Source of the DNA: Buttiauxella gaviniae ATCC 51604 | GTDB taxonomy: Bacteria; Pseudomonadota; Gammaproteobacteria; Enterobacterales; Enterobacteriaceae | Direction of reading: 5' to 3' | Assembly: GCF_001654835.1 (NCBI RefSeq) | Contig: NZ_LXEP01000007.1 | Location: 1-64,000 of the forward strand | Length of the DNA stretch: 64,000 bases | Shown here: piece by piece, positions 20,296 to 29,970 of the stretch | Layout of the letters: every line of letters starts with the position of its first letter | Position numbering within the stretch: the first letter of the stretch is position 1 | Program-made: the position numbers and the translations under genes | The notes under the pieces: model-generated | The model's database searches: none | Told to the model about the DNA's origin: nothing | The model's input: the letters and a program-made list of their open reading frames with translations, nothing else

Positions 20296-21231
20296 TCAGG
20301 CGAGCCGTTGATATTCTTTGGCAATCTCGCAGGCTAGTACGGCGTTGTTGAACACCAACTGAATGTTGGATTTCAGGCTGTCGCCACCGGTGAGTTCCGC
20401 CACACGTGCCAGCAGGAATGGCGTACTCTCTTTTCCTACAACGCCCTGCTCTTCAGCCTCCCTTACCGCCCGGTCGATTGCTGCGTTAATTTTCTCTTCC
20501 GCCATCGCAAACTGCTCTGGGATCGGATTCGCGACAACCAGACCACCGCTCAGGCCAGTTTTCCATTTCACCGCCATCGCGCGGGCTATTTCTTGCGCGC
20601 TATCCAAACGAATACTGACGTCAAATAAACTGGTGCGGCAGAAAAATGCTGGCAGAGCTTTGGTCTGATACCCAATTAATGGCACACCAAATGTCTCTAA
20701 ATATTCAGTCGTTAACCCGAGATCGAGAATAGATTTCGCACCTGCACAAACAACCGCGACATTAGTATTTGCCAGTTCTTGTAAATCAGCAGAAATATCA
20801 AATGAATGTTCTGCCCCACGATGTACACCACCAATTCCACCTGTCGCAAAGACTTTAATTCCGGCAAGAGCGGCAATAATCATAGTGGAGGCAACGGTCG
20901 TGGCACCATTTTTCCCGGCTGCGACAACAAAAGGTAAATCTCGGCGACTGACTTTTGTCACGCTATGGCCTTCACGGCCCAATAATTCAATTTCATCTTT
21001 ACTTAAGCCGACTTTCATTACGCCGCCAATAATAGCGATTGTGGCTGGAACGGCTCCGTGCTTACGAATAGTCTCTTCTACTTCAATTGCTGTTTGTGCA
21101 TTTTGAGGGAAAGGCATGCCATGAGAAATAATCGTTGATTCCAGTGCGACAATCGGTTTGTTATTATTTAATGCTTCCTGTACTTCTGGTGAAATTTGCA
21201 ATAATTCGGATGAGATATTTAATTCAGACAT
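20296..21231 (-). CDS. psuG: Pseudouridine-5'-phosphate glycosidase
   Basis: Cleaves pseudouridine 5'-phosphate to uracil and ribose 5-phosphate in the cytoplasm. Length 311 aa. Family blocks include ALESTIISHGMPFPQNAQ, the catalytic-Lys region GLSKDEIELLG, FATGGIGGVHRGAEHSFDIS and the N-rich VANPIPEQF. It overlaps psuK by 13 nt, indicating coupled translation, and works directly on the PsuK product. Confidence 0.95.
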   Translation of the reverse strand: MSELNISSELLQISPEVQEALNNNKPIVALESTIISHGMPFPQNAQTAIEVEETIRKHGAVPATIAIIGGVMKVGLSKDEIELLGREGHSVTKVSRRDLPFVVAAGKNGATTVASTMIIAALAGIKVFATGGIGGVHRGAEHSFDISADLQELANTNVAVVCAGAKSILDLGLTTEYLETFGVPLIGYQTKALPAFFCRTSLFDVSIRLDSAQEIARAMAVKWKTGLSGGLVVANPIPEQFAMAEEKINAAIDRAVREAEEQGVVGKESTPFLLARVAELTGGDSLKSNIQLVFNNAVLACEIAKEYQRLA

Positions 21232-22160
21232 TCTGTGTTCTCCACTAACGATGTAACATTCGCAACAGATAAATCAGGGTTATTGGTATATTCACAGGCA
21301 AGTGCCATGGATGAACAACCCTGCGCAAATCGAACTGAATCTATAAATGGCAAACCATCCATCCAGCAGGAAACAAGCCCTGCCATCATGGCGTCACCGG
21401 CGCCGGTAACATTAATGACTTTGGTTTTAACGGGCGCAGACCAGCCGCTTTCCCCATTGATATCGCTGTAATAAACACCGTCTCCCCCCATACTGAGCAC
21501 CAGACGGTTTAAGCCATGCTGATGAAACCAGGAGGCAACTTTTCCGACATCGTCCCGGCCGGAAAGCGTAATTCCGCTGAGGGTTTCCGCCTCAAGTCGA
21601 TTGGGTTTCAGTGTGTGAATTTGATTGAGCCGCTCGCGAATTTTGACGCACTTCCAGGCTGAAACTGGGTCAACAAACACCGGCACATCGTGTGCATGTT
21701 CCAATACCCAAACCAGTGTTTCTTCGCTGAGATTACAATCAACGACGATCACTTTTGCTCTACGAATAAAATCAGCATGTTGTGTTAAAAATTCGGCGGA
21801 AATATGATTAGTAATACTCATGTCATTAATGGCGACTAGCATTTCACCGGTATTATCAAGAAGTGATAAATAACTTGATGTATTTTCCCCTGGCACAACA
21901 AGACACTTATCAATATGCACTCCAGATTTATTTGTTTGTGCCAACAATGACTGGCCATAAAAATCACCACCCACAGCAGTCAACAACCATGTATTTTTAC
22001 CAAGAAGCGCCAAATTATGAGAAATATTTCGACCAACGCCGCCTGGCGTGAATTTTATCTTGCCAGGATTTGAGTCAGCATAATTTAAAGATGCATTTGA
22101 ATACCCGGCAACATCCATATTGGCAGAGCCAATGATTACTATGTATTCCTTTTCACGCAT
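21219..22160 (-). CDS. psuK: Pseudouridine kinase
   Basis: A PfkB-family kinase phosphorylating pseudouridine. Length 313 aa from the ATG at 22160 (MREKEYIVIIGSANMDV), matching E. coli; the frame stays open 60 nt further upstream without a good start. Signature 1 is GGVGRNISHNLALLGK. Signature 2 is VTGAGDAMMAG, with an intact GAGD anion hole and catalytic Asp. It is the first gene of psuKG, with an inverted repeat about 80-100 bp upstream. Confidence 0.95.
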   Translation of the reverse strand: MREKEYIVIIGSANMDVAGYSNASLNYADSNPGKIKFTPGGVGRNISHNLALLGKNTWLLTAVGGDFYGQSLLAQTNKSGVHIDKCLVVPGENTSSYLSLLDNTGEMLVAINDMSITNHISAEFLTQHADFIRRAKVIVVDCNLSEETLVWVLEHAHDVPVFVDPVSAWKCVKIRERLNQIHTLKPNRLEAETLSGITLSGRDDVGKVASWFHQHGLNRLVLSMGGDGVYYSDINGESGWSAPVKTKVINVTGAGDAMMAGLVSCWMDGLPFIDSVRFAQGCSSMALACEYTNNPDLSVANVTSLVENTECLN

Positions 22161-22237
22161 AGCTCGTCCTCTGGCAATAAACTGCCATAAAATGAGTTTA
22201 CCTGGTAGATAAACCACCATGATTTTATTTATTAGAG

Positions 22238-22261
22238 CACATGTTCATATTCAAACATGTG
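22238..22261. promoter_or_regulatory. Candidate psuKG operator
   Basis: CACATGTT-catattca-AACATGTG is a perfect 8-bp inverted repeat with an 8-bp spacer, upstream of psuK in the 285-bp gap before fruA. Its size fits a dimeric repressor. YeiI, encoded next to psuT, is the obvious candidate regulator; this is inference. Confidence 0.5.
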
Positions 22262-22402
22262 TTTATAGTAGGCGTGTTTTGAGCAAAGTAAATACATCAC
22301 CCAGATCTAAAATGAATAGATATGAACAAAATCACAATTTTTTGTAGGTACAGTTTGCAAGGCAGGGGGAGATTTGAGACGTGGGATACAAAATATGGGC
22401 AT

Positions 22403-22428
22403 AAAAAAGGGCAGAGAACTCTCTGCCC
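22403..22428 (-). terminator. Terminator of the fruBKA operon
   Basis: On the minus strand gggcagag pairs with ctctgccc around a 4-nt loop and is followed by six T residues (aaaaaa at 22403-22408 on the plus strand), just after the fruA stop. Confidence 0.9.
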
Positions 22429-22445
22429 CGATTAGACTCGTTTAC

Positions 22446-24137
22446 TTATGCAGCTTTTGCGACAACTTCTGCTTCCGGACGTTTCAGGAAGGCATAAGAC
22501 AGACCCGCCAGCAATGTTCCTGCAATTATCGCAATCAGGTAACCCACAACCGGGGTAATCGCACCTGGGATTAACAGAACAAACAAGCCGCCATGTGGAG
22601 CCATCAGTTTAGCGCCTACTGCCATGGAGATTGCACCAGTCACCGCACCACCAACGATACAGCATGGAAGAACACGCATTGGATCACGTGCTGCAAACGG
22701 GATAGCCCCTTCGGTGATAAAGCACAGCCCCAGAACCATCGCTGCTTTGCCGCCTTCCTGCTGAGCTTTGTCGAATTTACGACGCGCAATAAATGTTGCC
22801 AGCCCCATCGCCAACGGTGGCACCATACCTGCAGCCATAATGGCGGCCATCGGTGCGTAAGTTTGGGTACTGAGTAACCCGACACCAAATGCGTAAGCCG
22901 CTTTGTTCACCGGCCCACCCATATCAGTACACATCATACCGCCAAGGATTGCGCCCAACAGTACCGCATTCGCGGTGCCCATGGTTTGCAACCAGTGAGT
23001 CAGACCTTCGAGGATTTTCGAAACCGGCGTACCGATCAGATAAATCATCGCCAGACCCACAATCAGGCTTGAGAACAGTGGAATGATTAGGATTGGTTTC
23101 AATGCTTCCATGCTTGGTGGCAGTTTCAGCTTAGTGCTAATCATCTTAGCAACGTAGCCTGCGAGGAAGCCCGCAATAATCCCGCCGATAAAACCAGAAC
23201 CGGTGCTAACGGCTAACATACCGCCGATAAGACCCGGCGTCAGGCCTGGTCGGTCAGCGATAGAAAAAGCAATGTAACCCGCCAGAACCGGCACCATCAG
23301 CGCAAAGGCTGAACCACCACCGATTTGCATCAATGCCGCAGCCAATGTACCAGGCTCTTTAAATGCTTCGATACCAAAAGCGAATGACAGCGCGATACAT
23401 AGACCGCCCGCGACTACCATTGGTAGCATGAAGGAAACACCGGTTAACAGATGGCGATAAGCACCTACCGACTCTTTTTTTCCTTCATTCGCGCTGGCTG
23501 CACTCTGCCCTGTCGCTGCAAAAGGCTTTGCCTCAACAACCGCTTTATCAAGCTCTTGTGCCGTTTTCTTCAGTGCCAGACCTGTTGAGGTGCGGTACAT
23601 CGGTTTGCCCGCAAATTTTGCCAGGTCAACTTCGATATCGGCCGCAACAATGACCAAATCGGCCTCAGCCACTTCTTCAGGGGTAATTGCATTACCTGCT
23701 CCAACCGAGCCGCGTGTTTCAACCTTTACCCACCAGCCACGTTTTTTCGCCTCGGTTTCAATGGCTTCAGCAGCCATAAAGGTATGCGCGACGCCCGTTG
23801 GGCAAGCAGTTACTGCAACAATGCGTTTAGGCCCTTTAGCCAGCTCGACCGGTGCAGCACTAGCTGGAGCGGTATAAGGCTTCGCTTTATCTTTCGCTTC
23901 ACCTAAAAACAGTTCCGGGTGCTGAACTGCACGGTCAATATCACCCAGATATACCTTTTTGCCATTCAGCGAGCTATCGGCAGGAATAGCGGTTCCCACA
24001 ACGATTGCCATTTCGGCATCGTTCGGATTGTCGATAATCTGCAAGCGCGCTTTTTGCGCGGCTGAACCCAGCAATGTTTTCGCGAGGTACGCACGAGCTT
24101 GCCCAAGACCTGGTTCGATAATCAGCAGCGTTTTCAT
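22446..24137 (-). CDS. fruA: PTS fructose-specific EIIB'BC component
   Basis: Membrane component of the fructose PTS, 563 aa. The N-terminal EIIB' domain (about 1-100) lacks the active Cys. The EIIB domain has the phosphorylated Cys in VTACPTGVAHTFMAAEA. The C-terminal EIIC has about 8-9 TM helices including GGGSAFALMVPVLAGYIAF. It imports fructose as fructose 1-phosphate. It is the last gene of fruBKA, 16 nt after fruK. Confidence 0.96.
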   Translation of the reverse strand: MKTLLIIEPGLGQARAYLAKTLLGSAAQKARLQIIDNPNDAEMAIVVGTAIPADSSLNGKKVYLGDIDRAVQHPELFLGEAKDKAKPYTAPASAAPVELAKGPKRIVAVTACPTGVAHTFMAAEAIETEAKKRGWWVKVETRGSVGAGNAITPEEVAEADLVIVAADIEVDLAKFAGKPMYRTSTGLALKKTAQELDKAVVEAKPFAATGQSAASANEGKKESVGAYRHLLTGVSFMLPMVVAGGLCIALSFAFGIEAFKEPGTLAAALMQIGGGSAFALMVPVLAGYIAFSIADRPGLTPGLIGGMLAVSTGSGFIGGIIAGFLAGYVAKMISTKLKLPPSMEALKPILIIPLFSSLIVGLAMIYLIGTPVSKILEGLTHWLQTMGTANAVLLGAILGGMMCTDMGGPVNKAAYAFGVGLLSTQTYAPMAAIMAAGMVPPLAMGLATFIARRKFDKAQQEGGKAAMVLGLCFITEGAIPFAARDPMRVLPCCIVGGAVTGAISMAVGAKLMAPHGGLFVLLIPGAITPVVGYLIAIIAGTLLAGLSYAFLKRPEAEVVAKAA

Positions 24138-24153
24138 AGTTCCTCTCCTGCTG

Positions 24154-25092
24154 TCAGTTAAATGGTTTCAGATCAACACGGGCCATCATAGCCGCCAGTT
24201 GAGTACGATCTGTAATTCCGACATTGCTCTGACTTACAGCCAGCGCAGCCACTGCCGTCGCTAAACGCAGGGTATGTTCGCTAGATTCACGCATTAACAG
24301 GCCGTAGATAAGCCCGCCGACCATAGAATCCCCCGCACCAACGGTACTGACGACTTCGCATACTGGCGGTTTCGCTATCCACTCACCCGATGCGTTAACC
24401 CAAAGTGCACCTTCGGCACCCAGAGAAATCACCACATGAGCAATCCCCTGTTCACGCAGTGCGTGAGCCGCTTCAATGATGTCTTTCATTTCCGGTAATT
24501 TACGACCGGCCCAAATTTCCAGCTCGCGGCGGTTTGGTTTAACCAACCACGGTGCGGCTTTCAGACCTGCGACTAATGCTTCGCGGCTGCTGTCGAAAAT
24601 AATGCAAGGGCACTGGCTACGCAGACGCTTCATCCAGTCAGTGAAAGCGTCAGGTGAAACGCCGGCAGGTAAACTGCCACTGACACACACCATGTCAAAC
24701 TGACCAAGCCAGCTCAGGGAATCAGCAACAAAACGCTCCCAATCTGCAGGAGTTACATCAAAGCCTGAGAAATTAAAGTCGGTCACTTCGCCATCTTTCT
24801 CAGTCAGTTTTACGTTGATGCGGGTACGGCCTTGCACCACCTGAAAACGGTTGGCAATACCCAACTCGCTGAACAGTTGCTGAAAACCATCCTGGTTATC
24901 TTTACCCAGGAATCCACCTACCGTGACATCGATGCCAAGGTCTTTAAGAACTTTAGCAACGTTAATCCCTTTACCGGCGGCATGCAGACCCGTTGTACGC
25001 ACGAGGTTTACTTCACCACGTTCAACTTCCGGGGTGTAACCGACCAGATCGTAAGCCGGGTTTAACGTAATTGTTGCGACACGACGACTCAT
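24154..25092 (-). CDS. fruK: 1-phosphofructokinase
   Basis: Converts fructose 1-phosphate to fructose 1,6-bisphosphate. PfkB-family protein of 312 aa with [19 protein letters not shown] (signature 1), VKPNRRELE and [16 protein letters not shown] (signature 2, intact GAGD). It overlaps fruB by 4 nt (ATGA) and precedes fruA. Its substrate, fructose 1-phosphate, is the Cra effector, linking the pathway to the operators upstream of fruB. Confidence 0.96.
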   Translation of the reverse strand: MSRRVATITLNPAYDLVGYTPEVERGEVNLVRTTGLHAAGKGINVAKVLKDLGIDVTVGGFLGKDNQDGFQQLFSELGIANRFQVVQGRTRINVKLTEKDGEVTDFNFSGFDVTPADWERFVADSLSWLGQFDMVCVSGSLPAGVSPDAFTDWMKRLRSQCPCIIFDSSREALVAGLKAAPWLVKPNRRELEIWAGRKLPEMKDIIEAAHALREQGIAHVVISLGAEGALWVNASGEWIAKPPVCEVVSTVGAGDSMVGGLIYGLLMRESSEHTLRLATAVAALAVSQSNVGITDRTQLAAMMARVDLKPFN

Positions 25093-26222
25093 GCTGCCCC
25101 CTCACCAAGACCGGCGGCAACCGCTTCACCAATGGCTTGCAGTGCAAGTTCAGCATCCTCACCTACGGCCGTAAAGCGCAGGTGGTGGCCTTTTTTCACG
25201 CCCAGTGCGACGACTTTCATCAGGCTGCGACCATTGGCTGGCTTCCCGGTTCCATCAAGGTTTGTCACGGTAATCTCGCTATTAAATTGTTTAATGGTAT
25301 TCACCAGCACCGTACCAGGACGGGCGTGTAGACCATGTTCATTGCGAATCTGGAAATCAGCACTCAGGCTATTTTGTTCAGTTGGGACATCAGTGGTCAG
25401 CAGCATCAGCAACCCAGGTGCATCTGCGTTCAGCAAACGGTCAGCATTGTTGTTTATCAACATGTCGCTCAGGCGATTGAGAACTTGTAAGGGTTGGTCG
25501 TCGGCCACTGCAACCGTCATCAACAGCGATACCGGTTGGCCGTCTGCTTCAAAAACTGATGCTGGGCGGCTGATTGCCACAGCACTCGCAAGGTTGCCTT
25601 CGGTGCTGTCGTTAAGCCAGATACCCTGCCCGAGATAGAGTGGTTTGCTGGAAACTACATGGCTTACAAAAGCAGAGTTGGCAGCACCCGCCTGTTTAAT
25701 GCGCCCGGCATTTAATGCCTGAAGCGTCATCAGGTCGGTGGCGGTAACATCCAGCGCTAATAATGAGTTATCAAACAGCAAAGATGCAGATTGTTTTTCG
25801 CCCATCAGCAATGCGCGAAGCTCTTCTGCTGAAGTCGCGGTTTTGAGTTGTTCAGCAACTTCGTCATCACTGAGCACATGTGTCAGCTGACGCAGTAAAC
25901 CAAGGTGTTCGTCAGAACGAGCTGCAATGCCAATTACAATGTAAGCTTTCTGGCCCTCGCCCCATTCGATTCCTTGTGGAAACTGGAACACCTTAACGCC
26001 GGTTTTCAATACCAGATCACGGGTATCAGTAGTGCCATGTGGGATAGCAATACCGTTGCCTAAGTAAGTGGAGGTTTGCAGCTCGCGAGCCAGCATACCT
26101 TCTACATAGCCAATACTGACGTTCCCTGCCTGCGCGAGCGCAGTGGCAACCAGACGTATGGCTTCTTCTTTATTTCCGGCACTTTCGCCCGGATGAATAT
26201 CCTGCACAGATAACTGGAACAT
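25089..26222 (-). CDS. fruB: Fructose PTS diphosphoryl transfer protein (EIIA-FPr)
   Basis: Fusion of 377 aa: an N-terminal EIIA-Fru domain with its phospho-His in [13 protein letters not shown], a middle M domain, and a C-terminal HPr-like FPr domain with its phospho-His in [15 protein letters not shown]. It relays phosphate from Enzyme I to FruA. It is the first gene of fruBKA, preceded by two Cra operators. Confidence 0.96.
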   Translation of the reverse strand: MFQLSVQDIHPGESAGNKEEAIRLVATALAQAGNVSIGYVEGMLARELQTSTYLGNGIAIPHGTTDTRDLVLKTGVKVFQFPQGIEWGEGQKAYIVIGIAARSDEHLGLLRQLTHVLSDDEVAEQLKTATSAEELRALLMGEKQSASLLFDNSLLALDVTATDLMTLQALNAGRIKQAGAANSAFVSHVVSSKPLYLGQGIWLNDSTEGNLASAVAISRPASVFEADGQPVSLLMTVAVADDQPLQVLNRLSDMLINNNADRLLNADAPGLLMLLTTDVPTEQNSLSADFQIRNEHGLHARPGTVLVNTIKQFNSEITVTNLDGTGKPANGRSLMKVVALGVKKGHHLRFTAVGEDAELALQAIGEAVAAGLGEGAA

Positions 26223-26243
26223 GGTTCTCCTCTCCTGCTGAAT

Positions 26244-26255
26244 TGAAACGATTCA
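26244..26255. promoter_or_regulatory. Cra (FruR) operator, fruB-proximal
   Basis: TGAAACGATTCA matches the Cra palindrome TGAAACGTTTCA at all but one position, 22 bp upstream of the fruB start. Binding here would block transcription until fructose 1-phosphate accumulates. Confidence 0.85.
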
Positions 26256-26309
26256 GCTGCAATGAGAAAAAATGCGCCATCCCACTCCTGAAACTAAATA
26301 AGACGACGC

Positions 26310-26321
26310 TGAAACGTTTCA
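26310..26321. promoter_or_regulatory. Cra (FruR) operator, distal, exact consensus
   Basis: TGAAACGTTTCA is the perfect Cra palindrome, 66 bp from the first box centre to centre. The two-site arrangement upstream of fruB is the same as in E. coli. Confidence 0.9.
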
Positions 26322-26593
26322 AGTAGTGTGGAGATCCTCCGCGATTCAGGCAAGATATGTTGTATTTTCGTTACCAGAATTTAGAGGTTACGCACATTTT
26401 CACTCCCATCCGAGCCGAAAAAGTGAGCAGTATCACGGTACGTTCAGCAGACAATTTATAAGCATCAGCTTTTGCTGAACATAGCCAGGAACAGCGTTTT
26501 AACTTTTCGTGTCGCTTTTGATTTGAACAACTGTTTATTTCCAGGCAAGGCGCGTAAAATCCGCGCGTTCATTGACCAGCCGACACTGAGAGC

Positions 26594-27775
26594 ATGCAAA
26601 ACTCCCCCATAGCAGCAACACGCAAGCCCCTTGACTTAACTTCTTCCGCCTTTTTGATTGTAGCTTTTTTAACCGGAATTGCGGGGGCATTACAAACCCC
26701 AACTCTGAGCCTGTTTTTGACGGAAGAAGTCCATGTTCGTCCTGCGATGGTGGGTTTCTTTTTCACTGGCAGCGCCATCATCGGTATTTTGGTCAGCCAG
26801 TTTCTTGCAGGGCGTTCTGACAGGAAAGGCGATCGCAAATCGCTTATTTTTGTCTGCTGCTTATTGGGTGCATTAGCCTGCGTGCTGTTTGCGTGGAACC
26901 GTAACTATTTTGTGTTGCTGTTTGTTGGCGTTTTCCTCAGCAGCTTTGGTTCCACTGCTAACCCGCAGATGTTTGCCCTGGCGCGCGAACACGCTGACAG
27001 TACGGGCCGTGAAGCGGTGATGTTCAGCTCTATTTTGCGTGCGCAGGTCTCCCTTGCATGGGTGATTGGCCCGCCTATCGCCTACGCGCTGGCTTTAGGT
27101 TTTGGTTTTACCACTATGTATCTGAGCGCGGCCTTCGCATTTGTGGTTTGCAGCGTGATGGTACGGCTGCTCCTGCCATCAATGCGTAAAGAGGTGGTAA
27201 CTAAATCCACCACGCTTGAAGCTCCGCGCCGTAACCGCCGTGATGCCCTACTGCTATTCGTCGCCTGCACCATGATGTGGGGCTGTAACAGTCTCTACAT
27301 TATTAATATGCCGCTTTACATCATTAATGAATTACATCTGCCGGAGAAGCTGGCGGGAGTGATGATGGGGACAGCCGCCGGGCTTGAGATCCCAACCATG
27401 CTTATCGCAGGCTATTACGCCAAACGTTTTGGTAAGCGTTTTCTAATGCGTATTGCGGGAGTCGCAGGTCTGCTGTTCTACATTGGTATGTTGACGTTAC
27501 ATAACGAATTCATGCTGCTGGGCCTGCAACTGCTGAACGCTATTTTCATCGGCATTCTGGCAGGTATTGGGATGTTGTATTTTCAGGATTTAATGCCGGG
27601 ACAGGCGGGAGCGGCTACCACGCTATATACCAATACGACGCGTGTCGGTTGGATTATTGCCGGCTCGATGGCCGGCGTAGTCGCCGAAATCTGGAACTAC
27701 CACACGGTGTTTTATATCGCGCTGGGAATGATAGCCATCACCGCTTATTGCATGATGAAAATTAAAGATATCTAG
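26594..27775 (+). CDS. setB: Sugar efflux transporter SetB
   Basis: An MFS exporter of 393 aa and 12 TM helices, closely matching E. coli SetB, which exports lactose and glucose and is implicated in chromosome segregation. Conserved stretches are [37 protein letters not shown] and [20 protein letters not shown]. Its stop overlaps the convergent yeiW stop through a shared ctag. Confidence 0.95.
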   Translation: MQNSPIAATRKPLDLTSSAFLIVAFLTGIAGALQTPTLSLFLTEEVHVRPAMVGFFFTGSAIIGILVSQFLAGRSDRKGDRKSLIFVCCLLGALACVLFAWNRNYFVLLFVGVFLSSFGSTANPQMFALAREHADSTGREAVMFSSILRAQVSLAWVIGPPIAYALALGFGFTTMYLSAAFAFVVCSVMVRLLLPSMRKEVVTKSTTLEAPRRNRRDALLLFVACTMMWGCNSLYIINMPLYIINELHLPEKLAGVMMGTAAGLEIPTMLIAGYYAKRFGKRFLMRIAGVAGLLFYIGMLTLHNEFMLLGLQLLNAIFIGILAGIGMLYFQDLMPGQAGAATTLYTNTTRVGWIIAGSMAGVVAEIWNYHTVFYIALGMIAITAYCMMKIKDI

Positions 27776-28026
27776 GGCGCAGTCGCAGCTTCCAGATAGA
27801 TCAGGTAATCCATGGCTTGCTTGCGCGTTGTACCGCACATTTCCCGCGACGGTTGCAAGTTTGCGCAAACCTTTGGTCTTAGCGGTGAAAGAAAGATTTT
27901 ACAGCGCATATCTGCGCCAAGCTGAACACATGGGGTATCTGCGGGCTTGCCATCTGGCATGCCAGGAATAGGACTTGATACAGAAGGCGCGGTACAACAC
28001 GCGCCGCAATCGGGACGACAGTCCAT
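27772..28026 (-). CDS. yeiW: YkgJ-type Cys-cluster protein YeiW
   Basis: A small protein of 84 aa of the UPF0153 family, with a likely metal or Fe-S binding motif CRPDCGACC at the N-terminus and further cysteines in [21 protein letters not shown]. Function is unknown. The ATG at 28026 matches the E. coli start [11 protein letters not shown]; a leucine-rich in-frame extension of two codons is also open. It overlaps the setB end. Confidence 0.9.
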   Translation of the reverse strand: MDCRPDCGACCTAPSVSSPIPGMPDGKPADTPCVQLGADMRCKIFLSPLRPKVCANLQPSREMCGTTRKQAMDYLIYLEAATAP

Positions 28027-28193
28027 CAACAAGACTCCAGTGGGCTGACAAGGATCAGGACTCTAGCAGTAGCAGTGCGGCTTTACTACGTAGATTTATG
28101 CACTATCTGCATTGAAATCCGCTTGCCTGAAAGACGCCTCCCGAGTAATTTGACGCAATATTTTCGCTCCTCAATTTTTTACAGGAAACACCG

Positions 28194-28766
28194 ATGCCAA
28201 GAGCTAATGAAATCAAAAAGGGTATGGTACTTAATTACAACGGCAAGCTGCTGATTGTTAAAGATATCGATATCCAGGCACCTAGCGCCCGTGGCGCAGC
28301 AACGCTTTATAAAATGCGTTTTTCTGATGTCCGTTCTGGCCAGAAAGTTGAAGAGCGCTTCAAAGGTGATGATATTGTCGACACCATCACTCTGACCCGC
28401 CGTTACGTTGACTTCTCTTACATTGACGGCAACGAATACGTGTTCATGGATAAAGAAGATTACACGCCGTATATCTTCACCAAAGACCAGATTGAAGAAG
28501 AGCTGCAATTCATTCCGGAAGGCGGCATGCCAGACATGCAAGTTCTGACCTGGGATGGCCAGTTGCTGGCGCTTGAACTGCCACAAACTGTGGACCTGGA
28601 AATTGTTGAAACCGCACCTGGCATTAAAGGCGCGTCAGCAAGCTCCCGTACTAAGCCTGCAACAATGTCTACTGGCCTGGTCATTCAGGTTCCAGAATAT
28701 ATGGTGACCGGTGAGAAAATCCGCATCCATATCGCTGAAAAGCGTTCTATGGGTCGTGCAGACTAA
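28194..28766 (+). CDS. efpL: Elongation factor P-like protein (EfpL/YeiP)
   Basis: Paralog of EF-P that helps ribosomes stalled at proline-containing motifs, 190 aa as in E. coli. It has three beta-barrel domains; the N-terminal KOW-like domain carries the beta3-beta4 loop SARGAAT, with Arg where EF-P has its modified Lys. It ends with [18 protein letters not shown]. It is monocistronic and followed by a strong terminator. Confidence 0.95.
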   Translation: MPRANEIKKGMVLNYNGKLLIVKDIDIQAPSARGAATLYKMRFSDVRSGQKVEERFKGDDIVDTITLTRRYVDFSYIDGNEYVFMDKEDYTPYIFTKDQIEEELQFIPEGGMPDMQVLTWDGQLLALELPQTVDLEIVETAPGIKGASASSRTKPATMSTGLVIQVPEYMVTGEKIRIHIAEKRSMGRAD

Positions 28767-28798
28767 TACGTGTTTTGCGGTTTAACCGACAGACTTCC

Positions 28799-28820
28799 AA
28801 ACCCGCTTCGGCGGGTTTTT
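28799..28820 (+). terminator. Terminator after efpL
   Basis: aaacccgc-ttcg-gcgggttt hairpin with a stable TTCG tetraloop and a T-run. It probably also serves the convergent Lrp-type gene. Confidence 0.9.
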
Positions 28821-28841
28821 ATTTTGGGAAAAATATTTGTG

Positions 28842-29306
28842 CTATTTCTTAATGGGATAGCTTACCAGAGGTTTGATCTCCTTTAGCACAAACATACTCT
28901 GCATTTCTTTAATCCCCGGCAAACGACGTACCACTGACATGGCAAAGTCCGCATAAGAATCCAGATCGCGCGCGACGACTTGCAATAAGAAATCGGCATC
29001 GCCACCGATGCTGTAGCATGCAACCACATCCTCAAGAGCCGCGACCTCCTCTTCAAACTTCTTCGCTTCTGATTCACTGTGGCTGTCTATGGTGACACGA
29101 ACGAACACCATCACTGCCAGGCCGATCTTGCGACGGTTAAGTACTGCGCGGTAACCCTGAATCACTTCGTCTTCTTCAAGCTTGCGTATTTTTCGCCAGC
29201 AAGGTGAGGCTGATAACCCAATTGAATCGGCTACAGACTGGTTCGTCATGCGCGCATCATTTTGTAAGAGAGCCAGAATCTTTACGTCTGTTGTGCTTAA
29301 GGTCAT
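28842..29306 (-). CDS. Lrp/AsnC-family transcriptional regulator
   Basis: A 154-aa feast/famine regulator. The N-terminal winged helix includes NQSVADSIGLSASPCWRKIRKLEE. A RAM effector domain follows (VACYSIGGDADFLLQVVARDLDSYADF). It is distinct from Lrp and AsnC themselves. It is divergent from a DUF2000 gene 164 bp away and is not at this place in E. coli. It most likely controls that neighbour and itself; the ligand is presumably an amino acid but is unknown. Confidence 0.87.
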   Translation of the reverse strand: MTLSTTDVKILALLQNDARMTNQSVADSIGLSASPCWRKIRKLEEDEVIQGYRAVLNRRKIGLAVMVFVRVTIDSHSESEAKKFEEEVAALEDVVACYSIGGDADFLLQVVARDLDSYADFAMSVVRRLPGIKEMQSMFVLKEIKPLVSYPIKK

Positions 29307-29470
29307 CTGGTCAGTTCCTTTTAATTTTAGATAATAAATGGGTCAATCCTGCCCTATTTTGTCCATTTTTCAAGCTATTTAGGCAGCAATTTCCCGTGAG
29401 CTTCCTGCATTATATTGTTCACAAAGAGCGACTCCATGAGCCATTTCAGATTCCCCTGCGAGGACAAAAT

Positions 29471-29893
29471 ATGAAGTTTGACGCCAGCCAACATCGAAGC
29501 ACGATTATTATTGATAAAGACCTGAGCCCTGGGCTTGCCATCAACGCAGCCAGCGTTATTAGTATGAGTTTCGGCCATACGGTAGAAAATCTGGTGGGTC
29601 CTGACATGCAAAGTGCAGATGCCGTCAATTATCCTGGCGTTATTTATGCCCCTTTGCCGATTCTCCTGGCACCAGGCGCTTATATACAGGAGCTGCTCAA
29701 CATTGCTGAAACAGACAAAGAGATTTACACGATGCCCTTCAGCGCTTTGGCGCAGTCATGTAAGACATACGATGAATATGGGGAACGTATTTCTGCTGTA
29801 TCCAGCAATCATATTGAGCTGGTAGCAATAGGGTTAATTGGGCCGAAGAAAAAAATCACCAGGCTCACAGGGAACCTGGGTCTGTATAAATAG
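29471..29893 (+). CDS. DUF2000 family protein
   Basis: A 140-aa protein resembling the DUF2000 family: HRSTIIIDKDLSPGLAINAAS at the N-terminus and PILLAPGAYIQELLNIA in the middle. The ATG at 29471 is chosen because the homologous region begins there, although the frame stays open to 29204 across the Lrp gene. Some DUF2000 members are related to peptidyl-tRNA hydrolase-like folds, but function is not established. It is paired divergently with an Lrp-type regulator, suggesting a role in amino-acid metabolism or response. Confidence 0.8.
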   Translation: MKFDASQHRSTIIIDKDLSPGLAINAASVISMSFGHTVENLVGPDMQSADAVNYPGVIYAPLPILLAPGAYIQELLNIAETDKEIYTMPFSALAQSCKTYDEYGERISAVSSNHIELVAIGLIGPKKKITRLTGNLGLYK

Positions 29894-29910
29894 GCTTATG
29901 TTGCAGCCAT

Positions 29911-29940
29911 AAAAAAACGCGCCAGGAGGCGCGTTTTTTA
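29911..29940. terminator. Bidirectional terminator between DUF2000 gene and uxuA
   Basis: aaaaaaacgcgcc pairs with ggcgcgttttttt around agga, with A and T tracts on both sides. It can end both convergent transcripts. Confidence 0.9.
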
Positions 29941-29970
29941 CATCAATTTTTTACATCAATAATGTTCAGC

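Larger units (their letters stand above)
26223..26593. other. fruB-setB divergent control region
   Basis: A 371-bp gap without a gene. It holds two Cra boxes near fruB and the setB promoter on the other side. No further coding potential or strong secondary structure is seen. Confidence 0.6.

Noticed and set aside
29204-29470. N-terminal extension of the DUF2000 protein to 229 aa
   Set aside because: The extra 89 residues overlap the Lrp-type gene on the other strand and do not resemble the family; the ATG at 29471 begins the conserved region.
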